In this document: positions 8,988 to 18,690 of the stretch, piece by piece
Layout: each line of letters begins with the position of its first letter
Position numbering within the stretch: position 1 is the first letter of the stretch
From: Pseudoalteromonas atlantica
GTDB taxonomy: Bacteria > Pseudomonadota > Gammaproteobacteria > Enterobacterales > Alteromonadaceae
Direction: 5' to 3'
Assembly (NCBI GenBank): GCA_007988745.1
Contig: BJUT01000001.1
Location: 124,001-188,000 of the forward strand
Length of the DNA: 64,000 bases
The notes under the pieces: model-generated
Database searches by the model: none
What the model saw: the letters and a program-made list of their open reading frames with translations, nothing else
What the model was told of the DNA's origin: nothing
Translations under genes and position numbers: made by a program

Positions 8988-9608
8988 ATGAGTATTGAAA
9001 AAATCTTAGCGTCGGCACCTGTGGTGCCAGTGGTTGTAATCGAAAAACTAGAAGATGCAGCACCACTCGCTAGAGCGTTATACAACGGTGGCTTAAAAGC
9101 CCTTGAAATTACGCTACGCACGCCTGTTGCAGTGGAAGCTGTAAAACTAATGAAAGCAGAAGTTCCAGAAGCTTACGTTGGTACAGGTACAGTGGTTGAT
9201 AAAGCAAGCTTTGACGCTTCAGTAGAAGCAGGCGCTGATTTTATGGTAAGCCCAGGTGTAAGTGATGAATTATTAGCATTAGCTAAAGATTCAGACATTC
9301 CCTTTTTACCGGGTGCAGCAACTGCAAGCGAAGTAATGCAGTTAGCAAGCCATGGCTTTAAGTACTTAAAATTCTTCCCTGCAGAGGCTGCAGGCGGAAC
9401 GGCAATGCTTAAGTCGATTGGCGGGCCATTGCCGCACATTACTTTTTGCCCAACCGGTGGTATTAGCCTAGCAACAGCCCCTAATTACTTAGCGCTTAAT
9501 AACGTTATTTGTGTTGGTGGTACGTGGATGCTAGATAAGCAACTAATTGAAAACAAAGACTGGCAAGCCATTGAAGCGCTTGCTCGACAAGCAAGTGAAG
9601 TTAAATAG
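8988..9608 (+). CDS. eda: 2-keto-3-deoxy-6-phosphogluconate aldolase
   Basis: Cleaves KDPG to pyruvate and glyceraldehyde 3-phosphate, the second Entner-Doudoroff step. The chosen ATG at 8988 follows a GAGGA ribosome-binding site and gives 206 residues, the normal size for Eda. The open frame extends upstream into edd but lacks family sequence there. Class I aldolase features are the Glu in [10 protein letters not shown] and the Schiff-base lysine in [15 protein letters not shown]. The gene starts 34 bases after edd and is followed 10 bases later by gap. Confidence 0.96.
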   Translation: MSIEKILASAPVVPVVVIEKLEDAAPLARALYNGGLKALEITLRTPVAVEAVKLMKAEVPEAYVGTGTVVDKASFDASVEAGADFMVSPGVSDELLALAKDSDIPFLPGAATASEVMQLASHGFKYLKFFPAEAAGGTAMLKSIGGPLPHITFCPTGGISLATAPNYLALNNVICVGGTWMLDKQLIENKDWQAIEALARQASEVK

Positions 9609-9618
9609 GAGTCTAAAA

Positions 9619-10623
9619 ATGATTAATGTAGCAATTAATGGCTATGGCCGTATCGGTCGCAACGTACTACGTGCACTTTACGAGTCAGCACAAAACAGTG
9701 AAATTAAAATTGTAGCAATTAACGATTTAGCACCGGCTAACGTAAATGCGCATTTAACACAATTTGACTCAGTTCACGGTCAATTTTCTCAAAAAGTAAC
9801 GTTATCAGATAACACTATGCTGATTGGTGATGACGTAATTACTTTGACTCAAGAGCGTGACCCTGCAAACTTACCGTGGAAAGAGTTAAACGTAGATATC
9901 GTTTTAGAATGTACTGGTTTTTTCACTAAGCGTGAAGACGCAGCTAAGCACATTACAGCAGGTGCTAAAAAAGTAATTGTGTCTGCTCCTGGTAAAGATT
10001 TAGATGCAACGGTAGTACACGGTGTTAACAGCGATGTAATTAACGCTGATAGCAACATTATCTCTAACGCATCATGTACTACTAACTGTTTAGCGCCAAT
10101 TGCAAAAGCAATTAACGACACAGTAGGTATTGAGCAAGGTAGCATGACTACAATTCATGCTTATACAAACGATCAAAACTTATCTGACGTTTATCACCCA
10201 GATCTATACCGTGCACGTAGTGCAACACAGTCTATGATCCCAACTAAAACAGGTGCTGCTGCAGCTGTTGGCTTAGTACTTCCTGAGCTTGCGGGTAAAT
10301 TAGACGGTATGTCGGTACGTGTACCTACTATCAATGTTTCTTTAGTTGATTTTACGTTTATCACTAAGCGCGAAACAACTGCTGAAGAAATCAACGAAGT
10401 AATGAAAGCCGCAGCAACAGGTTCAATGAAAGAAATTTTAGAGTACAACGAGCTTCCGCTTGTATCTATTGATTTTAATCACAACCCTGCGTCATCAATT
10501 TTTGATGCAACGCAAACTAAAGCTGATGGCAAACTAGTTAAAGTAATGGCTTGGTACGACAACGAGTGGGGTTTCTCAAACCGCATGTTAGACCAAGTTA
10601 AAGCATTAGGTCAGTACTTATAA
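9619..10623 (+). CDS. gap: Glyceraldehyde-3-phosphate dehydrogenase, type I
   Basis: NAD-dependent phosphorylating oxidation of glyceraldehyde 3-phosphate. The ATG at 9619 follows TAGGAG and gives 334 residues, standard length. Seen are the dinucleotide motif NGYGRIGR at residues 7-14, acidic Asp36 in VAINDL (NAD preference), the active-site [12 protein letters not shown] with Cys153, and the C-terminal [12 protein letters not shown]. Placement after eda means that the aldolase product is oxidised by an enzyme made from the same transcript. Erythrose-4-phosphate dehydrogenase (Epd) is the main alternative, but the SAPGKD and HAYTNDQ segments favour Gap. Confidence 0.93.
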   Translation: MINVAINGYGRIGRNVLRALYESAQNSEIKIVAINDLAPANVNAHLTQFDSVHGQFSQKVTLSDNTMLIGDDVITLTQERDPANLPWKELNVDIVLECTGFFTKREDAAKHITAGAKKVIVSAPGKDLDATVVHGVNSDVINADSNIISNASCTTNCLAPIAKAINDTVGIEQGSMTTIHAYTNDQNLSDVYHPDLYRARSATQSMIPTKTGAAAAVGLVLPELAGKLDGMSVRVPTINVSLVDFTFITKRETTAEEINEVMKAAATGSMKEILEYNELPLVSIDFNHNPASSIFDATQTKADGKLVKVMAWYDNEWGFSNRMLDQVKALGQYL

Positions 10624-10656
10624 TTGACCCTGTAAAAGTTTAGCTTTATCCAACCA

Positions 10657-10682
10657 AGCCTGCATTATGCAGGCTTTTTTAT
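10657..10682 (+). terminator. Rho-independent terminator after gap
   Basis: AGCCTGCA pairs with TGCAGGCT across a TTA loop and is followed by a T run. It separates the ED operon from the convergent kinase gene. Confidence 0.9.
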
Positions 10683-10692
10683 TTTGATTGAT

Positions 10693-11988
10693 TTATACCC
10701 ACTCGTTTAATAAAACGCTTAGCTCTTTAAAATTAGGCCGCGATGCAATATCCGTATTTATAGCACGCGCTGCTATATCGGACATTTTATTAAACAGTTC
10801 GTTTTGCTTATCTGCAGCGCTAACAGTGCTTAGCAAGTCCTCAATTAAACAACCAAAAGCGCGGACTTCTATAAGTTCTATGCGTTTTTTTTCTTCTTGA
10901 GTAAGCATGGCTAAATTTGTTGCAGCACCAAAATCACCAAATAAAACGTCATATTGTTCATTTATCATGGTGTTGTGTGCGTAAATATCGCCATGACTTA
11001 CGTTGTTAGCATGTAAGTGGGCAAGGGTGCTTATCATTTGCTGGGCAACTTTATAAATTGCCTCAGGCGAATAGTGACAGTGTGTATTAAAGGTATCGCG
11101 CGTACAGGTTTCTAAACTTGGCGGCAAACCTAAATTAGCAAAGCGTGTATCTATTAGCTCCATTACTAAACCAAGCTGTGTGCTTTGCTCTATGTAGCTT
11201 AATACGTTAATTAAGTTTTTATGATAGCCTGCTTGTAAACAGCAGTTTACTTCATCAAGTGGGTAGCCATCGCTTGTTATTGCACCTTTAAATAATTTTA
11301 CCGCCACATCGTGCTGTGCTGTTTTAGCTAAATGAATAAAGCCCGATGCACCTTGGCCAATTACTTTTTTAAGCTGAAAATTTTCAAGTGGCGTGTTTTG
11401 CAAACGACTGTTAGTTAAGCATTGAGCTTTATTAAATGCATTACCAGCAAAGGCAAACCAAGCAAGTTTGGGGAGTTCTAATAGCCAATTATCAAGTTTT
11501 GTTAGTTTATTAGCAGAGAGCCTAACTAGCTCTAAATTAGTACAAGAGGCCATACTCGCGGGTAGTTGTTTTAGGTTATTTCCTGCAAGGGCGAGCTTTT
11601 TAAGCTGTGTGTAATTACCAAAGTCACTTGGCAATGCGCTTAATTTGTTATCGGTTAGTATTAACCATTCAATATTTTTAGGTAAGCTGTTTAGTGCAAA
11701 CTCTGTTATTTGATTGCCTTTAAATGCAACCATAATTAAAGCAGGGCACTTAGCGAGTACTTTAGGTATATGTTCAAATTGGTTAAACGATAAAAACACC
11801 CGCTTAAGCTTTGTTAAGCACGCAAACTCATCTGGCAGTGTAGTGAGATTATTGTTTGATAAATCGAGTACTTCTAGGGTATCTGCAAGGGTTAAAATTT
11901 CTAAAGGAAACTGTGTTAAGCCTTCTACGAGTTGTAAGCGAGTAACACCATTCAACCTACCAGACTTAAGCTCTGCAAGGGTATTCAT
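10693..11988 (-). CDS. Leucine-rich-repeat / eukaryotic-like protein kinase fusion
   Basis: A 431-residue soluble protein. Residues about 15-195 are leucine-rich repeats of the bacterial or plant-type spacing (LxxLxLSNNNLTTLP repeated about seven times). Residues about 205-431 form a compact protein-kinase-like domain. That domain shows a glycine loop GQGASGF (211-217), Lys231 in VAVKLF, a catalytic loop SHGDIYAHN with HGD at 332-334 instead of HRD, and an intact DFG at 352-354. The activation segment is very short and no APE motif is visible. There is no signal peptide or membrane segment. It is monocistronic by position. It may phosphorylate proteins, but the target is unknown. Confidence 0.85.
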   Translation of the reverse strand: MNTLAELKSGRLNGVTRLQLVEGLTQFPLEILTLADTLEVLDLSNNNLTTLPDEFACLTKLKRVFLSFNQFEHIPKVLAKCPALIMVAFKGNQITEFALNSLPKNIEWLILTDNKLSALPSDFGNYTQLKKLALAGNNLKQLPASMASCTNLELVRLSANKLTKLDNWLLELPKLAWFAFAGNAFNKAQCLTNSRLQNTPLENFQLKKVIGQGASGFIHLAKTAQHDVAVKLFKGAITSDGYPLDEVNCCLQAGYHKNLINVLSYIEQSTQLGLVMELIDTRFANLGLPPSLETCTRDTFNTHCHYSPEAIYKVAQQMISTLAHLHANNVSHGDIYAHNTMINEQYDVLFGDFGAATNLAMLTQEEKKRIELIEVRAFGCLIEDLLSTVSAADKQNELFNKMSDIAARAINTDIASRPNFKELSVLLNEWV

Positions 11989-12011
11989 AAATTTTCACAA
12001 GCCTTTTAAAA

Positions 12012-12038
12012 TAAAAAAGCCAACATCGCTGTTGGCTT
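12012..12038 (-). terminator. Rho-independent terminator after the YebC-family gene
   Basis: Read on the minus strand, AAGCCAACA pairs with TGTTGGCTT across a 4-nt loop and is followed by TTTTT. Confidence 0.85.
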
Positions 12039-12061
12039 AAAGTAAATACGTTTAGTAAAGT

Positions 12062-12775
12062 TTAAAATTGCGCGTTATGGTAAACGTTTTGCACGTCGTC
12101 ACAATCTTCAAGCATGGCTAAAAAGCGCTCCATTACTTCTACGTCTTCACCTTCAATAGGGGCTTCAACTTGTGGTACAAACGAAATTAAATCTACGTCA
12201 AAATCTGTAATACCCATTTCTTCAAGCGCTGTACGGGTGTTGTTGTATTCTGTATGTGGTGCAAAAACCGTCACTTTACCGTTTTCTACTTCTACATCTG
12301 TTACATCAACATCGGCCATCATAAGGGCTTCTAGTACAGCTTCATCGTCATCGCCATCAAAAACAAAAATAGCGAGGTGATCAAATAAATGTGATACCGA
12401 ATTTTGTGCGCCTATTTTAGCGTTTGCTTTGGTAAAACAAATACGCACATCAGCAAACGTACGTTTGTTGTTGTCGGTTAAACAGTCAACAATAATCATA
12501 CAGTTACCTGGCCCGTATCCCTCATAACGTGTGGCTGCGTAATCTTCACCGCCGCCGCCTTTGGCTTTGTCTATTGCACGCTCAATAACGTGTGCGGGTA
12601 CCTGGTCTTTTTTAGCGCGCTCGATTAAACGGCGCAGCGCAAGGTTACCATCTGGATCTACGCCACCATTTTTAGCGCAAATGTATATTTCTTTACCGTA
12701 CTTAGAATAAACTTTAGTTTTAGCACCCGCAGTTTTAGCCATTGAATCTTTTTTGTTTTGGTAAGCTCTTCCCAT
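12062..12775 (-). CDS. YebC/PmpR-family protein (YeeN subgroup)
   Basis: A 237-residue YebC/TACO1-family protein. It begins [20 protein letters not shown] and contains the conserved [30 protein letters not shown] and [19 protein letters not shown] segments of the three-domain fold. The N terminus fits the YeeN-type branch better than classical YebC (MAGHSKW...). The family was long annotated as DNA-binding regulators. More recent work links it to translation, namely relief of ribosome stalling on proline-rich stretches. The cellular role of this copy is therefore best left as YebC-family. It ends at its own terminator. Confidence 0.93.
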   Translation of the reverse strand: MGRAYQNKKDSMAKTAGAKTKVYSKYGKEIYICAKNGGVDPDGNLALRRLIERAKKDQVPAHVIERAIDKAKGGGGEDYAATRYEGYGPGNCMIIVDCLTDNNKRTFADVRICFTKANAKIGAQNSVSHLFDHLAIFVFDGDDDEAVLEALMMADVDVTDVEVENGKVTVFAPHTEYNNTRTALEEMGITDFDVDLISFVPQVEAPIEGEDVEVMERFLAMLEDCDDVQNVYHNAQF

Positions 12776-12869
12776 CTGCGTTTCGCCTTAATATATGTAA
12801 ATTATTGAATAAAATTGCAAGGCCGTATTCTAAAGGTAAAGCCGCAGTATCGCCAGTAAATGGCGTTAA

Positions 12870-14651
12870 TTAATCATCTTGCTGTTGTAATTGCCACATT
12901 TGAGCGTATTGACCATTTTGTAATAAAAGCGCTGAATGTGTGCCTTGCTCAACCAGTTCGCCCTTTTTAAATACTAATATGTTATCGGCATCAACTATAG
13001 TTGATAGCCGGTGTGCAATCACAATACTGGTGTGGTTTTGAGTTACATCGCGCATTGCCTTTAAAATGGCTTGCTCCGCGTGCGAGTCGAGCGCCGAGGT
13101 CGCCTCATCAAAAATTAAAATAGGAGATTGCTTTAAAATTGCACGTGCAATTGCAATACGTTGTTTTTCGCCGCCAGATACTTTTAAACCGCGCTCGCCC
13201 ACTAACGTTTTATCGCCTTGCGCTAAAGTTGAAATAAAGTCTTTTAAATGGGCCATTTCTATTGCTTTATCTATTTCACTATCGCTTGCTGTGGGTCTGC
13301 CATAGGCGATGTTTTCGCGTATGCTGGTGTTAAATAGCACGGTGTCTTGTGGCACTATAGCAATGGCTTTACGCAGGCTATCGAGGGTGACGGCGTCTAT
13401 AGCTTGGTTATCTATGGTTATACTGCCCGCGCTAATATCGTAAAAGCGGTAAAGTAACCGCGCCAAAGAGCTCTTACCTGCACCACTTGCACCTACAACG
13501 GCAACCTTACTGCCTGCTTTAACTTTAAAGCTGATATTACTAAGAATAGGGCGGTTGGCATCGTAACTAAAACTCACATTATTGAAGGCTATATTGCCTT
13601 TGCTAACACAAAGGTGTTGAGCATGGGGCCGCTGCGTTACCTGTGGTTTTTTATTAAGTAAGCCCAGCATGTTTTCTAAATCGGTTAGGGCGCGTCTTAT
13701 TTCTCGATAAACAAATCCTAAAAAGTTAAGCGGTAAAAATAATTGGATCATGTAGGCGTTTATCATTACAAGTTCGCCAATTGTTAGAGCGCCCGTTACC
13801 ACTTCTTTGGCACCTAACCACATTAGCGCTGTAATAGCGCTTGCAATTATTAACGCTTGGCCTGAATTAAGCGCAAGCAATGACATTCTATTTTTTAAAC
13901 GGGCGGTTTCCCAATTTGCTAAAAAAGAGTCGTATGTTTTGGCTTCAAATTCTTCGTTATTAAAATATTTTACAGTCTCGTAGTTAAGCAGGCTGTCTAT
14001 GGCGCGCGTGTTACTAAGGTTATCGGCGGCGTTTGCCTCGCGTATAAAACGGTTTCGCCACTGCGTTACTGTTACAGTAAAGGTAATATAAATAGCAACC
14101 GCTAATAAAGTTATTAACGCAAACCAAATAGAAAATAGCGAGCCAAAAATAATAGCAACGGTCAGTATTTCAAAAAGGGTGGGGACAATATTAAACATTA
14201 AAAAACGCATTAAAAAGCTCAGCCCACTAGTACCACGCTCTATATCACGGCTTATTCCACCTGTTTGCCTATCGAGATGAAAAGCAAGCTCTAGCGAGTG
14301 TAAATGTTTAAATACTTTTAACCCAATATCACGCATCGCGTGCTCTGTCACACGAGAGAACACCGCATCTCTTACTTCGCCTAAAAACACGCTGGCAAAC
14401 CTAAGCCCACCATACATAAGCAATAGTAATGCAGGGATAACTAAAACTGGATTGATTGATTTATCAACCGAGTCGATAATTTCTTTTAATGCCCAAGGCA
14501 TTAAAAGAGTTGCGCCTTTAGCTCCTATAAGCGCTAAAAGGGCTAAAAGTACGCGCCCTTTAAATTTAGTAATGTATGGCCACAGCGTTTTAATACTTTG
14601 TTTTAAGGTCATTGCATCGGCGCGTTTTATAGTACTGTGTTTAGAGCGCAT
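12870..14651 (-). CDS. ABC exporter of the Atm1/HMT1 (ABCB7) type
   Basis: A half-transporter with an N-terminal six-helix membrane domain (residues about 30-320) and a C-terminal ATPase. Walker A is GASGAGKSS (387-395), the signature is VSGGEKQ (491-497) and Walker B is ILIFDEATSALD (511-522). The segment NFLGFVYREIRRALTDLENM before the ATPase is typical of the Atm1/HMT1 group, which exports glutathione-derived or metal-thiol compounds. It would act as a homodimer in the inner membrane. The start is given at the upstream ATG; a second ATG at 14612 would shorten it by 13 residues. It is divergent from the small secreted protein gene at 14750. Confidence 0.92.
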   Translation of the reverse strand: MRSKHSTIKRADAMTLKQSIKTLWPYITKFKGRVLLALLALIGAKGATLLMPWALKEIIDSVDKSINPVLVIPALLLLMYGGLRFASVFLGEVRDAVFSRVTEHAMRDIGLKVFKHLHSLELAFHLDRQTGGISRDIERGTSGLSFLMRFLMFNIVPTLFEILTVAIIFGSLFSIWFALITLLAVAIYITFTVTVTQWRNRFIREANAADNLSNTRAIDSLLNYETVKYFNNEEFEAKTYDSFLANWETARLKNRMSLLALNSGQALIIASAITALMWLGAKEVVTGALTIGELVMINAYMIQLFLPLNFLGFVYREIRRALTDLENMLGLLNKKPQVTQRPHAQHLCVSKGNIAFNNVSFSYDANRPILSNISFKVKAGSKVAVVGASGAGKSSLARLLYRFYDISAGSITIDNQAIDAVTLDSLRKAIAIVPQDTVLFNTSIRENIAYGRPTASDSEIDKAIEMAHLKDFISTLAQGDKTLVGERGLKVSGGEKQRIAIARAILKQSPILIFDEATSALDSHAEQAILKAMRDVTQNHTSIVIAHRLSTIVDADNILVFKKGELVEQGTHSALLLQNGQYAQMWQLQQQDD

Positions 14652-14749
14652 TACGGATCTCAGTTAAATAAATACTTAATTAATATGCATTGTATTTTAA
14701 ATACTTGCCCATATATACTATGCATCCCTTATTTTAGTTTGACGCAACC

Positions 14750-15211
14750 ATGTTTAACATTCGTGTGTTTATATCTGCTTTTTTACTGTTTTGTGCGCTT
14801 TTTAGTGTTCAAAGTAGTGCGCAGTGCGCGACACATAAATTAAACACCGCAACCACCTCATTGAGTGTGTTTGCTGATAGCGTTGATCTAGCTAAAACGC
14901 TGCCTATATCAAAATCAGTAAAGGGAAATGAGCACAAAAAAACACATCAAACAGGGTTTGACGCTCATCAACCTAGGTTAACGGCCAGTAATTCTTCGTT
15001 ATTTTTACATGTCGCGCAAAGTGAGCCTGAATACGACGTTGTATTTGAATTTTTTGCACACACCCTTTTTAGAGAAATATACCTAAGCCCCAACGCGTTT
15101 ATTGCCCAACAGCCATGGTATACACTTGTAACGCATAGCAAAAAGTCGCGACTCAGCGGCTGGAAAGACGCTAATTTACTCTATACCGCCGTAAGTACCT
15201 ACCACGCTTAA
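14750..15211 (+). CDS. Small secreted protein of unknown function
   Basis: A 153-residue protein not recognised. The N terminus is a good Sec signal peptide: a hydrophobic stretch ISAFLLFCALFSV, then polar residues with likely cleavage near SSAQC-A. The rest is polar with no repeats, ending in a tryptophan-containing segment. It lies 105 bases before secD, in the same direction, and may share its transcript. No motif supports a function. Confidence 0.55.
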   Translation: MFNIRVFISAFLLFCALFSVQSSAQCATHKLNTATTSLSVFADSVDLAKTLPISKSVKGNEHKKTHQTGFDAHQPRLTASNSSLFLHVAQSEPEYDVVFEFFAHTLFREIYLSPNAFIAQQPWYTLVTHSKKSRLSGWKDANLLYTAVSTYHA

Positions 15212-15316
15212 TTTTCTTATTTAATTTTTATTAGGTTTTAACGTTTTACGTTTAGGCCTTGAGATTAATTGTGCTTTTAAAAAGTACGTTACCGGTTCTG
15301 GTAATAAGGAAACACC

Positions 15317-17155
15317 ATGTTAAGTGTAAAAAAAGATCACAAGCCGTTTATGGCTAAATTTAAATTAAGCTATATAGCCATGCTTATTGTGCTGGTTTTA
15401 TTAGCCATTAGCGCATTACCCAACTTATACCCTAATAAATCGTGGTTACATGTAAGCAATGCACCTCATAGCGAAACACAAGCTGTGCCAAGCACTAATG
15501 CATTAGTAACTTTTTTAAATAACCAAGGTTTAAAAGTTGAGCAAGGGCTAAATAATCAAACATCTATAAATATTTTGTTAAACGAGCCAACTAAAAGCGC
15601 ACAAGCGCAAGCGGCTATAAAGGCGCAGTACCCACACACGCAAGTTAAAATTGTAGAGCATGCAACGAGCCCACTTTGGCTGCAAGAGATTGGCTTATCG
15701 CCAATAAAATTGGGACTAGATTTAAACGGCGGTGTGTTATTTGTACTCGACGTAGATTTAGATAAAGCAATTGATGAGCAATTAGTCAGTGCGTACCAGC
15801 AAGCAAAATCAATTATTATTAAGCAAAAAGCGCACGGCCTTAAAGTGCTGCAAACAGGGCACGGCTTTGAAATAAATGCACACCCAAATGGAGCGAAAAA
15901 GCTTACCCCGGTAATCAATGAGCTACAAAGTCGCTTTGCTAATTTAGCAGTTTCAACAACCAGTAATGGTGATATTAAAAATGCAAAATTCACCTATTCA
16001 GAGCAAGGGCGAAGCAACTTTGATAAAGAAGTAATGAGCCAAACGCTTACAACGCTTCGCTCACGTATAGAAGAATTAGGCATTACCGAAGCCGTCACTC
16101 AGCGCCAAGGTAAAAACCGTATACGCATAGAGCTCCCTGGCGTGCAAGACCCAACAGAGGCAAAGCGCATCATAGGTGCAACTGCATCACTTGGGTTTTA
16201 TCAGTTAAAAGAAATTGGTGGGCAAACATTTGATATGCAATCAGGCGGGACCATCAAACTTGACCCAGTGCCAATTTTTACCGGTGAGCATATTAATAAT
16301 GCCACAATAGGGCGCGATGACTGGGGTAAACCCCTTGTGCAACTTAGCCTTGATGGGCAAGGCGGCGATGCCATGTCAGCGTTTTCAAAAGCGAATATTG
16401 GTAAGCCTATGGCCACGGTTTACTCTGAGTACTCTCAAAACGCTAAAGGTGAAACCGTTAAAAAAAGCGAAGTTATAAATGTGGCTAATATTGCGCAGCA
16501 TTTAAGTTCACGTTTTAGTATTACTAATATGAAAAGCCAACAAGCAGCGGCCGATTTAGCACTATTATTACGCGCAGGCTCGCTAACTGCACCGGTTACT
16601 ATTGTGCACGAGCAAACAATTGGCCCAAGCCTAGGTCAAGAAAATATAACTAACGGCTTGGCCGCATTGATGCTGGGCATGGGTATTACACTTGCCTTTA
16701 TGGCAATGTGGTATCGCCGCTTAGGACTTATTGCAAACGTAGCGCTATTATTAAATTTAACGTCGCTTGTGGGGCTAATATCGTTATTACCAGGGGTTGT
16801 GTTAACACTTCCGGGTATTGCCGGGCTGGTACTCACCATTGGCATGGCGGTAGATACCAACGTTATTATATTTGAGCGAATAAAAGAAGAGCGTAGAAAA
16901 GGCTGCTCTGCTTATCAAGCTATTCAAGAAGGTTATAAGCAAGCCGCTAACACCATATTTGATGCCAATATAACCACCATGATGACCGCGCTTATTTTAT
17001 ATGGAATAGGTTACGGCCCAGTTAAAGGCTTTGCCATAACATTGGCACTTGGCTTAATAACCTCGGTATTTACTGGCGTGTACGTATCAAAAGTACTAAG
17101 CCAAACGGTATATTTAAAAATGGCTAAAAAAGCAGGAGTAAATGCACATGCTTAA
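15317..17155 (+). CDS. secD: Protein translocase subunit SecD (stand-alone second-type copy)
   Basis: SecD of the accessory SecDF complex, which uses the proton gradient to help secreted proteins leave the SecYEG channel. The 612 residues show one N-terminal membrane helix (about 20-35), a large periplasmic region with LGLDLNGGV and the P1 domain, then five C-terminal helices containing GLVLTIGMAVDTNVIIFERIK. The ATG at 15317 has an AAGGAA ribosome-binding site. The gene is not next to yajC and tgt, the usual location. It is thus probably the paralogous secDF pair that many Alteromonadales and Vibrionales carry. secF overlaps its 3' end. Confidence 0.94.
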   Translation: MLSVKKDHKPFMAKFKLSYIAMLIVLVLLAISALPNLYPNKSWLHVSNAPHSETQAVPSTNALVTFLNNQGLKVEQGLNNQTSINILLNEPTKSAQAQAAIKAQYPHTQVKIVEHATSPLWLQEIGLSPIKLGLDLNGGVLFVLDVDLDKAIDEQLVSAYQQAKSIIIKQKAHGLKVLQTGHGFEINAHPNGAKKLTPVINELQSRFANLAVSTTSNGDIKNAKFTYSEQGRSNFDKEVMSQTLTTLRSRIEELGITEAVTQRQGKNRIRIELPGVQDPTEAKRIIGATASLGFYQLKEIGGQTFDMQSGGTIKLDPVPIFTGEHINNATIGRDDWGKPLVQLSLDGQGGDAMSAFSKANIGKPMATVYSEYSQNAKGETVKKSEVINVANIAQHLSSRFSITNMKSQQAAADLALLLRAGSLTAPVTIVHEQTIGPSLGQENITNGLAALMLGMGITLAFMAMWYRRLGLIANVALLLNLTSLVGLISLLPGVVLTLPGIAGLVLTIGMAVDTNVIIFERIKEERRKGCSAYQAIQEGYKQAANTIFDANITTMMTALILYGIGYGPVKGFAITLALGLITSVFTGVYVSKVLSQTVYLKMAKKAGVNAHA

Positions 17156-18080
17156 CATTTTTTTAAAGGGCGAGGCGGGTACACGTCTGCGTTTTTCCGG
17201 CATGCTTTTGAGCGCCATACTTGTACTGCTATCGGTATTTACGCTTAGTCAAAAAGGGCTTAATTTTGGGCTCGACTTTACCGGTGGTTACCTAACAGAA
17301 TTTACCACCAGCCAAGGTGTTGAGCTAAAACAACTTGAGCAATTTATTACTAAAAATCACAATGGCGAGTTTGAACTAACCGCACAAGGTAATAATCACT
17401 TTCAACTACGCGAAGCGCCCAGCGGTTCAACAGCAAATAGTAGTGATTGGCAAAGCGCCATTACACAAAATGCAGATATTAACGCCGAGGTTTTATCATC
17501 AGCGTATATTGGCTCGCAAGTGGGTGATGAACTGTTTGAACAAGGTTGTTTAGCGCTATTTTCAGCCATGGTTGCAGTAATGCTTTATTTAGCGGTGCGG
17601 TTTGAATGGCGTTTAGCCGTAGGCTCTGTGGTTGCGCTAGTGCATGATTTATTACTGGTACTGGGGCTATTTTCGCTATTAAGTATTGAGTTTAATTTAA
17701 CGGTACTTGCCAGTTTGCTGGCCATTATAGGTTACTCACTTAACGACTCTATAATAGTAGGCGATAGAGTACGCGAGCTTTTACGTGTTAAATCTAATAA
17801 TGCGCTTAGCCCCGCAAGTATTATTAACAACGCCATAAAAAGTACCTTAACGCGCACACTTATTACATCGGGCACCACGCTTGCTACAGTTGCAAGTGTT
17901 TGGCTCCTCGCGGGCGCGCCATTACAAGGCTTTGCCATCGCGCTATTTACCGGCATTGTAGTAGGCACGTTCTCATCTATTTGTATTGCCGCCACGTTAC
18001 CCGAGCTTTTAGGGTTAAGTGCTAAAAATTACGAAGAAAAACAAGATGCAGAAACGCAAGCGTTGCTCGATATGCCCTAG
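17148..18080 (+). CDS. secF: Protein translocase subunit SecF
   Basis: Partner of SecD, with six predicted membrane helices: one N-terminal, a periplasmic domain with GLNFGLDFTGG, and five C-terminal. The conserved YSLNDSIIVGDRVRE motif is present. The second ATG at 17148 is chosen because AGGAG at 17134 is then 9 bases away; the ATG at 17142 would be too close. This gives 310 residues and an 8-base overlap with secD, indicating translational coupling. Confidence 0.94.
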   Translation: MLNIFLKGEAGTRLRFSGMLLSAILVLLSVFTLSQKGLNFGLDFTGGYLTEFTTSQGVELKQLEQFITKNHNGEFELTAQGNNHFQLREAPSGSTANSSDWQSAITQNADINAEVLSSAYIGSQVGDELFEQGCLALFSAMVAVMLYLAVRFEWRLAVGSVVALVHDLLLVLGLFSLLSIEFNLTVLASLLAIIGYSLNDSIIVGDRVRELLRVKSNNALSPASIINNAIKSTLTRTLITSGTTLATVASVWLLAGAPLQGFAIALFTGIVVGTFSSICIAATLPELLGLSAKNYEEKQDAETQALLDMP

Positions 18081-18114
18081 CAATAAATGCTTTTAAAAAT
18101 CTGCATTAAAACAC

Positions 18115-18144
18115 AGGCGCTTAAAATAATGGTTTTAAGCGCCT
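18115..18144 (+). terminator. Strong hairpin after secF
   Basis: AGGCGCTTAAAA pairs perfectly over 12 bp with TTTTAAGCGCCT across a 6-nt loop. There is no long T run after it, so termination is likely but not certain. Confidence 0.55.
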
Positions 18145-18197
18145 TATAACGGTAAAATTAATCACATAGTTTACCGTATTGGTTATTAGCGCCTTTC

Positions 18198-18674
18198 ATG
18201 AATAAATCCCACGTAATAGAACACCTTAAATTTGCACTCGAAGCACAATTAAACAGCGCAAAACAAGCTGCCAAAGCCGCGCACGACGCCGCTACTCACG
18301 AAGAAAGCGTTGCAGAAACGCAGTACGATACCCTAGGGCTCGAAGCCGCTTATTTAGCACAAGGCCAAGCCGAGCGTGTAAACGATTGCTACAAAAGCAT
18401 TAAACAATTTGAAGCCATTTTTAAAGAGCCCACTCACAAAAAAGTGATTATAAGCTCTCTCGTTTGTTTAGAAGATGAAAACGCCTTACAAAAATGGTTT
18501 TATTTAGGCCCAGCCGCAGGCGGTTTAACGGTTGAAGTAAAAGGGCTGACTATTCAAGTTGTTACCCCCGAAGCCCCCCTGGGTAAACAACTTTTAGGCA
18601 AGCAGCTTGACGATGAAGTAAGCCTAACCATTGCAGGCAAAAACCATGAATATGAAGTGGTAGAAATTTTATAA
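18198..18674 (+). CDS. GreA/GreB-like transcription factor
   Basis: A 158-residue protein. Residues 1-80 form a helical, probably coiled-coil hairpin with an acidic tip (THEESVAETQYD). Residues about 85-158 resemble the GreA/GreB C-terminal FKBP-like domain, with VVTPEAPLGKQLLGKQLDDEV matching the SPIGxALIGKxxGD pattern of Gre factors. Proteins of this shape bind the secondary channel of RNA polymerase. It is not the canonical GreA or GreB, which is more conserved. It could rescue backtracked polymerase or compete with other channel factors. It stands alone between secF and the REP unit. Confidence 0.75.
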   Translation: MNKSHVIEHLKFALEAQLNSAKQAAKAAHDAATHEESVAETQYDTLGLEAAYLAQGQAERVNDCYKSIKQFEAIFKEPTHKKVIISSLVCLEDENALQKWFYLGPAAGGLTVEVKGLTIQVVTPEAPLGKQLLGKQLDDEVSLTIAGKNHEYEVVEIL

Positions 18675-18690
18675 AACATTGGTTTTTATG

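Noticed and set aside
15556..15993. A 145-residue minus-strand open frame inside secD
   Set aside because: Cysteine- and serine-rich shadow of a conserved gene with no ribosome-binding site or family resemblance.
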